The notes below the pieces were generated by a model that was given only the letters and a program-made list of their open reading frames with translations, was not told where the DNA came from and searched no databases. Shown one piece after another: positions 1 through 9,244 of a stretch of 64,000 bases of DNA. Each line of letters starts with the position of its first letter. Positions within the stretch are counted from its first letter, which is position 1. The translations under genes and the position numbers were made by a program. Where the stretch lies: assembly GCA_022410635.1 (NCBI GenBank), contig JAJVDF010000002.1:1881812-1945811 (forward strand), read 5' to 3'. Source of the DNA: Tretioscincus oriximinensis. Lineage: Eukaryota; Chordata; Lepidosauria; Squamata; Gymnophthalmidae.

Positions 1-459
1 AGGCATGAGCTACAATTTTGTCTTTCAGTTCTTGCTGCTTTGCTGTCAATGCCCCAGATGTTTCAACAGCAATTTCAACTTCTGATTCTTTGTTTTCTTT
101 TGCATTTCCGACATTTTCTTCAGTGTGCACTTGATCATTGATGTTTCCATTGTCAACTTCTGCCACTGTTTCTACATGTGCAGTACCCTGTGGGATGTTT
201 ATTCTGCAAATTTTCTGTAATTCTTCGAGTTCTACTTCACTGAATACTTTGCTTCTCATGATGAACAGCCTTTGATCAGCTAGTTGCAGATCTGTTATCT
301 GGAAGTCTGGATATTGTTCTTTCCACAATTGGTGCATCCTCTTTTGGTAACCACGTTTTTCAGGTTCCGATTTGTAGTAGCACATCATGACTGAGCGATT
401 CTCTGATATTGAAAAGTTCTGCCGCTTCTGTGTTTGTTCATTTTGAATTTTGAATTTTG

Positions 460-460
<1 letters not shown>
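1..460 (-). CDS. LINE-type ORF fragment, intact, runs off the left edge
   Basis: The minus strand is open for about 153 codons from a TAA at 463-461 to the window edge. The frame reads QNEQTQKRQNFSISENRSV, then MMCYYKSEPEKRGYQKRMHQ, then a stretch with LADQRLFIMRSKVFSEVELEEL. A short basic region followed by CYY-S-P-KRGY-KRM--LW and LADQ---I-----S--ELEE is the layout I associate with the N-terminal region of polyproteins of some non-LTR retrotransposons, ahead of the reverse transcriptase. The rest would lie to the left of the window. After this module the frame turns acidic and polar (many E, N, T), as in linkers. Absence of stops suggests a young copy. The clade is not identified. Confidence 0.6.

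Positions 461-493
<33 letters not shown>
461..493. repeat. (TTA)n microsatellite
   Basis: Eleven TTA units directly abut the LINE-type frame and supply its upstream stop codon. This may be the point where the element was truncated or where a simple tail expanded. Confidence 0.9.
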
Positions 494-494
<1 letters not shown>

Positions 495-1546
495 ATGCAA
501 CAGAATGATGTTTACAGTTTACATTATTAAGTATTGATAGAGCCTATTTAGAAATAATATAACTGAATTAAATAAGCAAACTATAACAATAACAACAATA
601 ACAATAACAAGAATAAGAATCTGTTAGAAGAAGATTTACTACAATAAATTCTATAACACATTATCTGGATCATTAAGGCTACTGATTTTCTTATTAGTCT
701 GTAAGAGAAAAGTTTAATTTTTGTATGAAACCATTGGGATACCATTCTGTTTAATTTTGAAATGTATTTTTATGTGAGAATTTTTTCAAAAAAAATCGAA
801 ATTCCGTTTTTTCACAATTCTACTATATAATTTTTTTATTTTTGAAAATTATTTTCAAACATCAATGACCTTGCATTGCATATCAAAAGAAGGCTCTATT
901 CATAAGCTTTAAAATGATACCTGTTTTAGGTCCGTAGGTGTTATGGTTTTCAAATAACTGTAATTTATGTATATGGCTCTTAGCTCTTTTTTCATATTCC
1001 GGTAATTTTGGAAATTCGATAAGTAAGTAACAAGTGGTCCAAAAACAACAAAAATTATAATTTTTACTCTCCTTATAATAAGGAACATATACACACAGAA
1101 TTAGCAACATTCNTGACATGAAGCTTTTATTCACTGGTTGATTTGACATGGATTTACCCTATCATGTCACTCCCACCAAGGTAGGAAAGCCTCGTGTGCC
1201 TTTAGCCTATGTAGATAAAGGGGAAATTGGCATTCATCTGGGCAGTGCTCCATGCAAAGCTTGATGTGTGTAGTTCTCAAACACATAAGCCAGGTGGCAC
1301 TCGCAGATCTGTTTGCTGTTGATGTTTTGCTTTAATGAGCTCAGCTGTGCTGTGTTTCCGCACAAGACACAATTAGTAACAAAGGAGCAATAACAGCATT
1401 CTAGAGAAATACGGCTAAAGCGAGAATCATTGCATAAGCTCACGAAAGCAGCTGAGGAATGTGGATGCAGGCTGAGGAATCAACTGAGCCTGATGCCTAG
1501 ATGGCTGTGCGCAATAATAAAAGGTGAACAAACATTCAATGGTCAG
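494..1546. other. AT-rich intergenic stretch, no gene recognised
   Basis: Mostly A/T-rich sequence with short AAC/AAT runs near 585-615. Open frames of 60-90 codons on the minus strand (for example 883-1149) have A/T-driven composition rich in N, Y, K and F, and match no family I know. I see nothing supportable as a gene. Confidence 0.6.
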
Positions 1547-1740
1547 ACAACTAATTTGATTTTGCCAACAATGTAGGCTGCCCAGATTACCCCTTTTTTG
1601 GGGGGTGAAAANCCAGTTTTGGGGTGCCTTAATATTTTTTTCCTAAGAAAAAACTGGGAGGCCCCCCAAAACTGGCTTTTTAACCCCCAACAAAGGGGTC
1701 ATCTGGTCAGCCTGCAATGTTGGCAAAATATAATCATTTG
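1547..1740. mobile_element. Foldback MITE, about 190 bp
   Basis: Two arms are inverted copies of each other. The left arm (about 1550-1626) runs TTTGCCAACAATGTAGGCTG and on into a C-tract and G-tract. The right arm (about 1655-1738) is its reverse complement with a few changes. The element would fold into one long hairpin. The core TIR is close to GGCTGACCAGATGACCCC. A half copy of the same core occurs at 54735-54815. No coding capacity. The arms extend beyond the TIR core into TTTTGCCAACA, so the exact element end is uncertain. Confidence 0.7.
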
Positions 1741-1849
1741 AGATGATAGAATGGTTGTACTAGGCAATGTTACTTTGCAAGTAATGTGTAAGCCCAATAA
1801 AAATAATTTTTAAAAAATAAAATTAAAAAACCACGTAAAATTTCACGAG

Positions 1850-2215
1850 GAGGAAGAAGGAGGAGGAGAAGTAGAGGAATCTGGGTTTTATCATTCTGTC
1901 ATAGAATCCTAGAGTTAGAAGGGACCTCCAGGGTCATCGGGTCCAACTCCCTGCTAAATGCAGGATTCACTAAACTTAGACACTACAAGGTTAATTTTCA
2001 CCCAAAGGCTCACATCTGTTCTATCTTCCCCACCAGGTTATTGGTGGTCCTCATTTATCTAATTGAAATGTAGGTTGCAAATCTACTTTCTTTCAAATAG
2101 CTGAGTTGGCTAGAACTGAAGGCCAGTAGGGGGCGCTCGCCCCTCTCCACGTCTAGTCACAAGGCCTTGAAACCTGAAAATGTCTCTTAGCAACTGCATC
2201 ATTCATGCCTTCAGG
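1850..2215 (-). mobile_element. tRNA-derived SINE (family A), interrupted by a CR1 end
   Basis: Read on the minus strand, the SINE has a tRNA-like head (reverse complement of the end near 2215), a body shared with copies at 4127-4345, 14000-14283 and 23379-23693, and a tail ending in GGGTATAAA-type sequence and a purine-rich (GAA)n run at 1850-1889. The body at 1986-2215 and the tail at 1850-1889 are separated by an unrelated CR1 3' end. Confidence 0.7.
1889..1985 (-). mobile_element. CR1 3' end nested in SINE
   Basis: The sequence ATAGAATCCTAGAGTTAGAA followed by GGGACCTCCAGGGTCATC and a CCAACTCCCTGC block is the reverse complement of the well-known 3' end of sauropsid CR1 elements. It interrupts a family-A SINE between its tail and body. 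Confidence 0.75.
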
Positions 2216-3138
2216 TAACAATGCTAGGATGTTAAAAGGTAAAATGATGGAACTTGAGACACTAAAGAGAGATTATTTTGTGACTTGGGGCTGACCCATT
2301 CGTTCAGGGTTCTGGCAGAGGGATTTGTTCTCTCTGAAGCAAGAATTTGGTATTTCTCCCTCCCAATGTATTCAGCACTGAAGCTATAAACCTTTGCATC
2401 TGTTTAGCTGTCATAGGGCAAGGAGGCTTTGATAAGAAATGGAAAACGGAACTTGAATTACAGAGCCTCCCATTCTGTCCGATATACCTTTCCAATTTAA
2501 CCCAAATTGCTTCCACAAACTATAAATAAAGCATTTGTGCAGCCCAGGATGGCACTCAGGANAAGGGTAAAATCATGGAATTGTAGAGCACAAGAGAATC
2601 ACAAGGGTCCTTTGCATGTTTGGGAAAGTGGAGTGAACAAATTGCGAGAGCTGTGATTAGGGTTAGTTGGAGGTGAGGTCAGGGTGGGAGGCAGGTTAAA
2701 GTTAGAAGTGAAATGAGAGTTAGCATTGAGTCTGGGTGAGGGTTAAGGAGAGGATCAGGGTTGGAGCTGAAGTTGGAGGTTGACACTAGGAAAAGCCCAT
2801 TAAACCGTTGCTGGCACTTGAAAACTTCCAGAGAACAGGGGCAAGAGACACAGTGGTGGGAGTATTTGGGACGGCAATCTCGCACCCAGAGCCTGAAAAA
2901 TTGGGTATTAGGGGGGGTCATTGCGAACGCAAAGCATGCGCTCCAAATTTGATGACATCACTTTCCGGATGGGACCGGAAGTGATGTCACGACAGACACC
3001 CTTTCTGGAAGCAGAGACCGGAAGTGCTATCATTTGTGATGTCAGTTCTGCCCCCCCCCCCTGCCCCCCGCTCATGGCACCCTTTTTGGAAGCAGCAGTT
3101 TGGAAGTGACATCACCAAACAGGAAATAGGGTGAGGGA
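2216..3138. other. Intergenic; cluster of GGAAGTGATGTCA-like motifs at 2950-3120
   Basis: No gene recognised. 2640-2780 is a G-rich stretch with repeated GGGTTAG/GAGGTT words. 2950-3120 carries four copies, in both orientations, of a motif close to CCGGAAGTGATGTCAC (see findings), with a C-tract at 3051-3069. Similar words reappear at 59336-59420, suggesting a repeat family rather than a unique regulatory element. Confidence 0.5.
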
Positions 3139-3408
3139 AATTAGCTATTTATACCCTTGTCATCCATGAACTTGTCTAATCCTGCTTTGAAGCTATCCAG
3201 GCTGCTAGCTACCACCACCCCTTCTGGAAGTAAATTCCACAGGCCCCAGTGACCCTCAGGGTGAAAAAACAATTTCTCTAGACTATTGACCTCATCTATC
3301 CCATGCATGATTTTATATACTTTGATCAGATCGCCTCTTAAACGCCATCTTTCCAGGCTGAAGAGGTCCAGACGTTGTAGCCTGGCTTCATAAGGGAGAT
3401 CATTCAAG
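3139..3408 (-). mobile_element. CR1-like LINE, ORF2 C-terminal fragment
   Basis: The minus strand encodes an almost continuous piece reading RLQRLDLFSLERWRLRGDLI and then KVYKIMHGIDEVN, FFHPEGHWGLWNLLPEGVVV and SLDSFKAGLDKFM. The L-LFSLE-RRLRGDLI and LWN-LPE-VV---SLDSFK--LD blocks are typical of the end of CR1/jockey-type ORF2. The start is 5'-truncated and a segment is missing between the two blocks. Related fragments occur at 5266-5805, 24545-25335, 27608-28010, 28692-29100, 60893-61304 and 63420-63895. Confidence 0.8.
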
Positions 3409-4126
3409 GGGGAAAGGGCGAGGCAACTCCATAGGCCCTGGTTGCCCTGCTGCTGATAAACTCATTGCATCCAGATCTTTGTTCACCCTGGAGCATTTTC
3501 TGGCTGAAACAAAGTCACTGTTGAGTTTAGCTGGTTTATGGTTAGTCCCATTCAAAATCTTGGAAAAACTGGGAACGCCCTTTCTGGCATCTGGTTTCTG
3601 AGGGCCAAAATCGGTCCCTGTCTGTTTAAAATATAAAATACGCCCACGGATGATGTCTGTGAATCTCGTATTTGTGCACAAGGAAAAGGCTCTCTAACTT
3701 CTGCAGTTACACAAAATTGCCTGTAGAGGGTACCATTTTGCTTCCAATGTGTTTGCATCTGTGATAAAAGCCCATAAATATGCCATAACATTGCTAGCTC
3801 CACACCAATTATGTCGCTCTGATCACCTCTTCATACAGATGAATGGGTCAGATGCAACCTCGACAACCTGTAGAGTGAAATTAGAAAAGTCATCAATAAG
3901 TAATACTTTCACTGATTCTAAATCACTGTAGTTATACCCCAGAAATTGCCACACGCCTCTTACACAGCATGCTATAAAAAGAAAATATTATTAATCTCAG
4001 TATTTTTTTTCCTTGCAAATAGGACTCTTATTTTATATTATGTTCTTTTGGCTGCTGCTTGTTTTGCTTTTTTAATATTGTATTTTAATCTTGTATTTTA
4101 TACGCTTTTTACAGTGCTAAGTAGTT
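3409..4126. other. Intergenic, no gene recognised
   Basis: Short frames of 60-93 codons on both strands overlap each other and show no recognisable domain or consistent codon use. I see no promoter, RNA gene or further repeat I can name. Confidence 0.5.
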
Positions 4127-4345
4127 GAAGAAGAACCTGGTTATTAGTCGCCCCCTTCTCACCCAAAGGGACTCGGAAAAGNCTACAAGGTTATTTCTTG
4201 CCCTATTCTATCTTCCCCACCACATTGCGGCAGTACCCATTAATCACATCACAAATGTCTTTGCTTTCAAACAGCTGGGTTGAAGCTGAGGCCAGTAGAG
4301 AGCCCCCTCCCGTCTTCATGGCCAACATAGGCCTCAAACTCAGTA
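4127..4345 (-). mobile_element. tRNA-derived SINE (family A)
   Basis: Minus-strand copy of the SINE also seen at 1850-2215, 14000-14283 and 23379-23693. On the + strand it begins with the tail (GAAGAAGAACCTGGTTATTA), passes through CTATCTTCCCCACCA and AGCTGGGTTG, and ends with the degenerate tRNA-like head near CAGTATACTG. Confidence 0.7.
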
Positions 4346-4376
4346 TACTGTGTCCGTGTGCTAAATACATGGGTAG

Positions 4377-4432
4377 TACTACTACTACTATGACTACTAC
4401 GACTGCGACTATTGTTGTTGTTGTTGTTGTTA
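4377..4432. repeat. Compound (ACT)n/(GTT)n microsatellite
   Basis: TACTACTAC units grade through CTACGACTGCGAC into six GTT units. It sits between a family-A and a family-B SINE, both in minus orientation, and probably derives from their tails. Confidence 0.85.
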
Positions 4433-4435
4433 ACG

Positions 4436-4620
4436 CCTCCTTCTCCAAAGGACAGCACACATAGTTTTTCATGATTTCTCCATAATAGACACCCTGTGAA
4501 GTAGATGGGGCTGAGAGAGTCCTGAGAAAGAACTGGGTCTGGCTTCATGGACGAATGTGGAATCAAACCAGGAGACTTCCGGATAAGAGTCCAGCACTCT
4601 AAACACCACACTAAACTGAT
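4436..4620 (-). mobile_element. tRNA-derived SINE (family B)
   Basis: Minus-strand copy. Read on the minus strand, it has the diagnostic head TAGTGTGGTGTTTAGAGTGC, the word TCCGGAAGTCTCCTGGTTTG (a B-box-like GGTTtGAttCC element), then a conserved body with the CTCTCAGCCCCA block and the TTCACAGGGTGTCTATTATG block. This is the commonest SINE in the window, with about 14 copies. Confidence 0.8.
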
Positions 4621-5146
4621 AAATCATGTTATCACTGCTCCTATGGAGTTTAACCAGGAACAACATCAAACACCTGAATTCATGGCTGAATGAAGGTNTC
4701 CTACGCTTCTTCCTTTTCCTTCCATATACTTTGCTTCATTCATTTGCTCGGGGGGCAGTAGCTGGGCCTTTTCTGTTCTCTTGGTATCAAACGGAATATT
4801 TCCGCCATTTACCAGTCATCATTTCTCTTTGCAATGTGACTAACCTGCTGACATTTCAACTTGTCTTTCTGCAAGGTTCAGCTCCACAGCTCTCGTTTTA
4901 CCTTAGCTTGAGCATAATCTACTTGACTGAAAATTGTAAACTGAAACCTTAATGGGAAGGAAGCTGCCATAGGAGAAAGCAACAAGCCCNGATTCAGAGT
5001 TGCATCTTTGCCTTCCACTAAAGATTCTTCTTTTTATTGCTTCTCTGCTGGAGAGAACATTTGGCAAGAGACAACCGCAGGTTCTACTCCTTCAAGGCTG
5101 GAGGACTTGCATGGAAAATACTTCCACTGTCTTTTATTGTCATTTG

Positions 5147-5217
5147 CCCTGAGACCCCTGGGTACAGGGTGGAATACAAATGTGAGCGAGTGAGTAAATA
5201 AATTAAATAAATAAATA
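5147..5217 (+). mobile_element. L2/SINE-type 3' tail
   Basis: CCTGAGACCCCTGGGTACAG then GGTGGAATACAAATG followed by repeated AAATAAATAA. This is the 3' end shared in this window by the L2-like LINE and by some family-B SINEs. Confidence 0.6.
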
Positions 5218-5227
5218 ATTGCTGTTG

Positions 5228-5805
5228 GATGTGGGCTAGTGAACTGAAACTGAATCCAGACAAGATGAAGGTATTTTCTCTTTATCACACAACAATAGGA
5301 CCGGGGGGGGGGGCACTCCTTGAAGCTGATGGGCGGAAGAGTGAGGACAGACAAGAGAGACTATTTCTTCACCCAGAGGGTTATGGACAGTGGAATTCCC
5401 TTCCGGAAGAGGTGGTGGAGCTAGCAGCCTGGATAACTTCAAGATAGGAATAGATAAATTCATGGAAAACCGGTGTATCAAAAGCTATTAGGCTAGGAAA
5501 ACAGGCAGTATTCCTGAAACACCATTTGCAAGGAGTCATGAACAGGTGAGGGTTTTGCCTTCTTCTGCTCCAGACAGCCCAGGTGCAGTTGGTGGGCCAC
5601 TGTAGACTATAGCAGACCCCATTTGGCCCATCCACACGACAGTGTAGATTATGGCAGGTCCCATTCCAAGAGTTTAGAACAGGTGGGGGTTATGCCTTCT
5701 TTTGCTTGAGACTGCCCAGGGGCAATTGGTGGGCCAGTGTGTGAAACAGAATGCTGGACTAGATGGGCTGTGGCCCCATACAGCAGGACCTGTTATATTC
5801 TTATG
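5228..5805 (+). mobile_element. L2 scrap joined to CR1-like LINE 3' region
   Basis: 5228-5265 encodes ELKLNPDKMKV, an L2-type reverse transcriptase word. From about 5266 the sequence switches to a CR1-like ORF2 end encoding DRQERLFLHPEGYGQWNSLP and EEVVE, then a 3' UTR ending GAATGCTGGACTAGATGGGC. Within the UTR a segment of about 63 bp (5531-5593) is repeated at 5677-5740, with MITE-like sequence between. A G10 tract at 5302-5311 marks the ragged junction. Confidence 0.65.
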
Positions 5806-6380
5806 TGCCGGCCACTTCTCTTTCTTTCCACTTCTCACCCATGCTTGCCAGCATCCAGCTATTTTAGGACAGTAACAGGAAGAACAAGGTAGATGACGAT
5901 TGGAACTGCTGTGCTGTAATCAACCCTGAGTACTGGCACTTTTTATGATTTTCCCAAGCTCTTGTGATTTCAAATTCCAGATGGGCCTTTTGCTTTGTAG
6001 CAGTTTGCTCTGATCAGCTGGAAGTTCTTTCCTTGTTGATTTTGGCACTCCTGAAAGAATTTGAGACAGCTGGATACATCTGGGTGGGAATTTCTTTGGC
6101 TATTGGGAGCAAGCTACATCCCCATTTTATCATAATGGAGTTTTTAGATGTGATTTCCTCAAATGTGATTCTTTGGAAGATGTTCACAGGAATCTAACCC
6201 TAGCAAAGAGTGAAGCACAGCAGCCTCCCATTGTGGATTTCTCTAATCCAATTTAAGTCAATTTCAGGCTACAAATAGCTGACATTATCTAACCATTTTC
6301 ATGTCCTGAAACTTCACATACCGGCAGGAACATCTCAGTATTTTAAGGGTGTTGTGGGAACCCTTGAACTGCACAGGTCG
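5806..6380. other. Intergenic, no gene recognised
   Basis: Unique-looking sequence. The longest open frame (5964-6197, + strand, 77 codons) has no similarity to a family I know and no promoter or splice context. Confidence 0.5.
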
Positions 6381-6387
6381 CCTCCTC

Positions 6388-6775
6388 ANAATCACTCATG
6401 TCTGTTCCAGATATATGGAAATATCTTCATATGCACAAATCACCAATCCCGTTCCAACCAATATGTTGATATCTTGTATCGTAGTCTCCGAACCACAACT
6501 TAAACAGGAAAGCCTCATACATAAGGAATTAAGATGTAAATCCACCTATTTTGTATATTGTACATAATCCGCTGCAGAAGAAATACTTCATTACTCTACA
6601 CGTTTGAGGTTTTTGGAGACTACGATACAAGGTATGAACTTTTATGTGGAGACTATGATACAAGATATGAACACTTATGGAACAGCATGGGATCATCAAC
6701 ATATTGGTTGGAATTAGACATACTGGTGATTTGTGCATATGAAGATATGTCCATATATCTGGAACAGACATGAAT
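6388..6775. mobile_element. Large inverted repeat / foldback element
   Basis: The left arm (6388-6485) and the reverse complement of the right arm (about 6650-6775) match: both read CATGTCTGTTCCAGATATAT, then a CATATCTTCATATGCACAAA block and ACCAATATGTTGAT, then TATCTTGTATC-TAGTCTCC. Inside the right part, a 30-bp unit containing GACTA-GATACAAG-TATGAA occurs twice (near 6620 and 6652). No protein is recognised; frames on both strands are mirror translations of the arms. Confidence 0.6.
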
Positions 6776-6956
6776 GATTAAGACTAGTTGCATATCAATT
6801 GCATATTTATCGATTAGATGCAGTAAGACCTTTTTATTGTTATTTTGGTACACATCTGTACTCATTGTTATATGGATAGAAGTGACTTTGGATTATATAA
6901 AGAGATATTTTTGTGGTGAACATATGTGATATATTGAGTCATATAACCGACGTGTA

Positions 6957-7035
6957 AGAAGAGCCCTGCTAGATTGGACTGTAGAGCCCATCTAGTTCAG
7001 TATTCTATCTCATGTGTCTTATGTTCCTACTAGTA
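6957..7035 (-). mobile_element. CR1-like LINE 3' tail fragment
   Basis: AAGAGCCCTGCTAGATTGGA followed by CCATCTAGTTCAGTATTCT is the reverse complement of the terminal UTR of the CR1-like family seen complete at 5266-5805. Confidence 0.65.
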
Positions 7036-7605
7036 GAGGATGGCCGTTCTGAACCCTATTAATGGAACAGCCTTCTAATCGCACTGCTTCCACTCCACAC
7101 GGCTTGTCTTACCGCCACGTTTCTGCCCATTGGCAAGGCTGCCCCTCGGGGNTCGCCTGGTTAGTGCACGCCCTGGTGCCTCCATGTATGGCAGGCACAT
7201 CTTGGCCAACTGTGTGCCTTCCAGTTGGAGGACACTAATTTGTCTCCATTGCCATCAGGTACACTGGCTTGNCCTTGTAGCACTTAAACTATGGCAGGTT
7301 GTAGCCCAGCTTGTCATAGTCTGCATTAGCATGGAGAGGCAGGTTTCTGTTCTCTACCAAGAATAAGGTCCATCTGAAAGGGCTTAAGGGCTTCCTCACT
7401 GGCCCTAATTCTGGAGTAAGGAGTCCAGGTGTGCTCTACCATAATCTTCAATCTGGGATGCAATCTGGAATACGGCCCTTCAGAAGGGGCCTATGGATAA
7501 TTTTCCTGTGCTTAAATAGTGCCTTGTGTATGTGAATGCGTAAAGTCAGATTAGAATCGACAATCATGATTAAGTCCAGTTTGTCTTAAAAACAAGAGCC
7601 AGTTT
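7036..7605. other. Intergenic; degenerate MITE-like words
   Basis: No gene recognised. 7285-7500 contains words of the GGCCCTGTCCCC foldback family (AACTATGGCAGGTTGTAGCC, AGAATAAGGTCC) but is too diverged to bound. Confidence 0.4.
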
Positions 7606-7820
7606 GGTGTAGTGGTTGAGTGTAGTCTCCCGGTTTGATTCCCCACTCCTCCATGAAAGCCAGCTGGCTGACGTTGGGCCAGTCACAGTTCTTCAGAACT
7701 CTTTCAGCCCCACCTACTCCACAGGGTGTCTGTTGTGGAGAAAACAACAAAATCTATGGTTGGCCACCCTGGGACCTTCAGGTATAAGGCGGGATACAAT
7801 TACAAATAAATAAATAATTA
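7606..7820 (+). mobile_element. tRNA-derived SINE (family B), L2-type tail
   Basis: Plus-strand copy starting near GCCAGTTTGGTGTAGTGGTT, with CCCGGTTTGATTCCCC as B-box region, the body blocks CAGCTGGCTGA and GGGTGTCTGTTGTGGAG, and the tail GGGACCTTCAGGTATAAGGC followed by GGGATACAA and (AAATA)n. The tail matches the end of the L2-like LINE at 41563-41620 read on the minus strand. Confidence 0.85.
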
Positions 7821-8046
7821 TCCCCATGAATGGGAAGCATGAAGCAAGGAGAGGTCGGGAAATCTGTGGAAAATAGGTTGATGACATAACAACCCTTAAC
7901 TTTTGAAATTGTGGATATGAAGACATGTTCTAAGCAGTTTTAGCACTAGGAATATTATCCCAACAATAATCCAACAAAAGAGAGCCAGCAAAATGATTAA
8001 TACTGAGAGGAATTGCTGTAATTCCTACTAAGTAGAAACCTTAAGC

Positions 8047-8265
8047 TAGTCTGGTCTAGTGGATAATCAGATTCTTATTTGGAAGTTTGATTCTGCCCTC
8101 CTCCAGCTGTGTAACCTTGGGTTAGTCACAGTTCTTTAGAACTCTCTCAGCACCATCTATTTCAAAAGGTTTCTGTTATGACAAAAATAACAGAAAGTTA
8201 TGCAAGTCACTCTGATTTCCTTCAGGCTCAGAAAAGTAGAATATAAAAACTAGCTCTTCTTCCCC
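8047..8265 (+). mobile_element. tRNA-derived SINE (family B), GGGTATAAA-type tail
   Basis: Diverged plus-strand copy (AGTCTGGTCTAGTGGATAAT near the start). Its tail runs TTCAGGCTCAGAAAAGTAGA then ATATAAAAACTAGCTCTTC, a different 3' end from the copy at 7606-7820. It is followed at 8262-8335 by a CT-rich run of TCTTCC/CTTCCT units. Confidence 0.75.
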
Positions 8266-8335
8266 TTCTTTCCTCTCTTCCTTCCTTCCTCCTCCTTCTT
8301 CCTGTTCCATTCCTCTCTTCCTCGTTCTGCTTCTT

Positions 8336-8769
8336 CAATGCTTTAAGGCACATTTAGTAATCTTGGCAGCTTGTCATAGTTCTGAGTATCAGCACCTGCC
8401 AGAACAATCCTGTGGCTACTGATGAAAATATCTGCAGTGGTGAGTCAAGGGTGCATTTACGAGAATGAAAAGAGCAACCAAAGGTTTAGCATTCGTTTCC
8501 TCTTTGCAAAACTTAAATGAAATAGAAACACAGTGACAAAAATCAGTTTTGTCATGCCAAGAAATCGAAAGGGAAAGCTAATGTGAAGAAAAGAAAGGCT
8601 GGTGGGAATTTGGAAAGAAAATAATAAAACAGAATGCAGCATTTTTAATGAAAAACTTTTTCTAGGAAAATTAATTGTAGTTATATAATCTCTAACAATG
8701 ACATCAACAATTTGAGAATTGCAGCTTTTTTATCATGAAATGTTTGCCAATATTTATTGATTGCTTGAT
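8336..8769. other. Intergenic, no gene recognised
   Basis: Unique-looking, A/T-rich toward the end. I see no gene, RNA or classifiable repeat. Confidence 0.5.
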
Positions 8770-8852
8770 TTACATTTTNGTACTGGCTTATTCTTGAAGG
8801 TCTCAGGGTGGTTAACAATAAAAATCAGATTAACATATTAAAACAACAATAT
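8770..8852 (-). mobile_element. L2-like LINE 3' end fragment
   Basis: AAGGTCTCAGGGTGGTTAAC then AATAAAAATCAGATTAACAT and ATTAAAACAACAATATCTGA match the 3' UTR of the L2-like copies at 14330-14430 and 41563-41960. Confidence 0.65.
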
Positions 8853-9244
8853 CTGAATTTTAGAGAAATAGCTGTGTTAGTCCAGTAGAATGTCCAGCAA
8901 AGGGACTAGTAGCACTTTGAGACTAACTTGAGAAAAGTGGGTGGCACAAGCTTTCGTAGACACACCTACTTCTTCAGGTGCTGAGGGACTAATGTCAAGG
9001 TCAGGTATTTATGGGAAACTGTGTATGGGAGATGGTAAAGCACATGCAAATGTGATAAGGTGATGAACTCCAAGTTAGAAAAACAGCTAAATGGCAGAAA
9101 CTAATCCTCTCATGTGAAAAAATTGCCTGGAGCAGCAAGAGGCATATGGCAACAGGAATGGTGTTCTTGATAGCTTGTATTCCATCTTTGTGGGGGATGT
9201 TGGTGTATAGGGATTCCACATCCATAGTAGCCAAGATGATGTCC
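8853..9244 (-). mobile_element. Penelope-like element, minus arm of head-to-head pair
   Basis: The minus strand reads MLVYRDSTSMEDIILATMDV and ESLYTNIPHKDGIQAIKNTI from 9276 downward, a Penelope-like reverse transcriptase motif (D-ESLYTNIPH). It then jumps, by internal deletion, to the family's 3' end containing CACCTGAAGAAGTAGGTGTG and the GTTAGTCTCAAAGTGCTACT block. The 5' part overlaps and mirrors the plus-strand arm that begins near 9245, so the two copies are joined head to head. Confidence 0.75.

Noticed and set aside
4203..4611. Frames with poly-Thr, poly-Val or poly-Asn
   Set aside because: Translations of an (ACT)n/(GTT)n microsatellite flanked by two SINEs.
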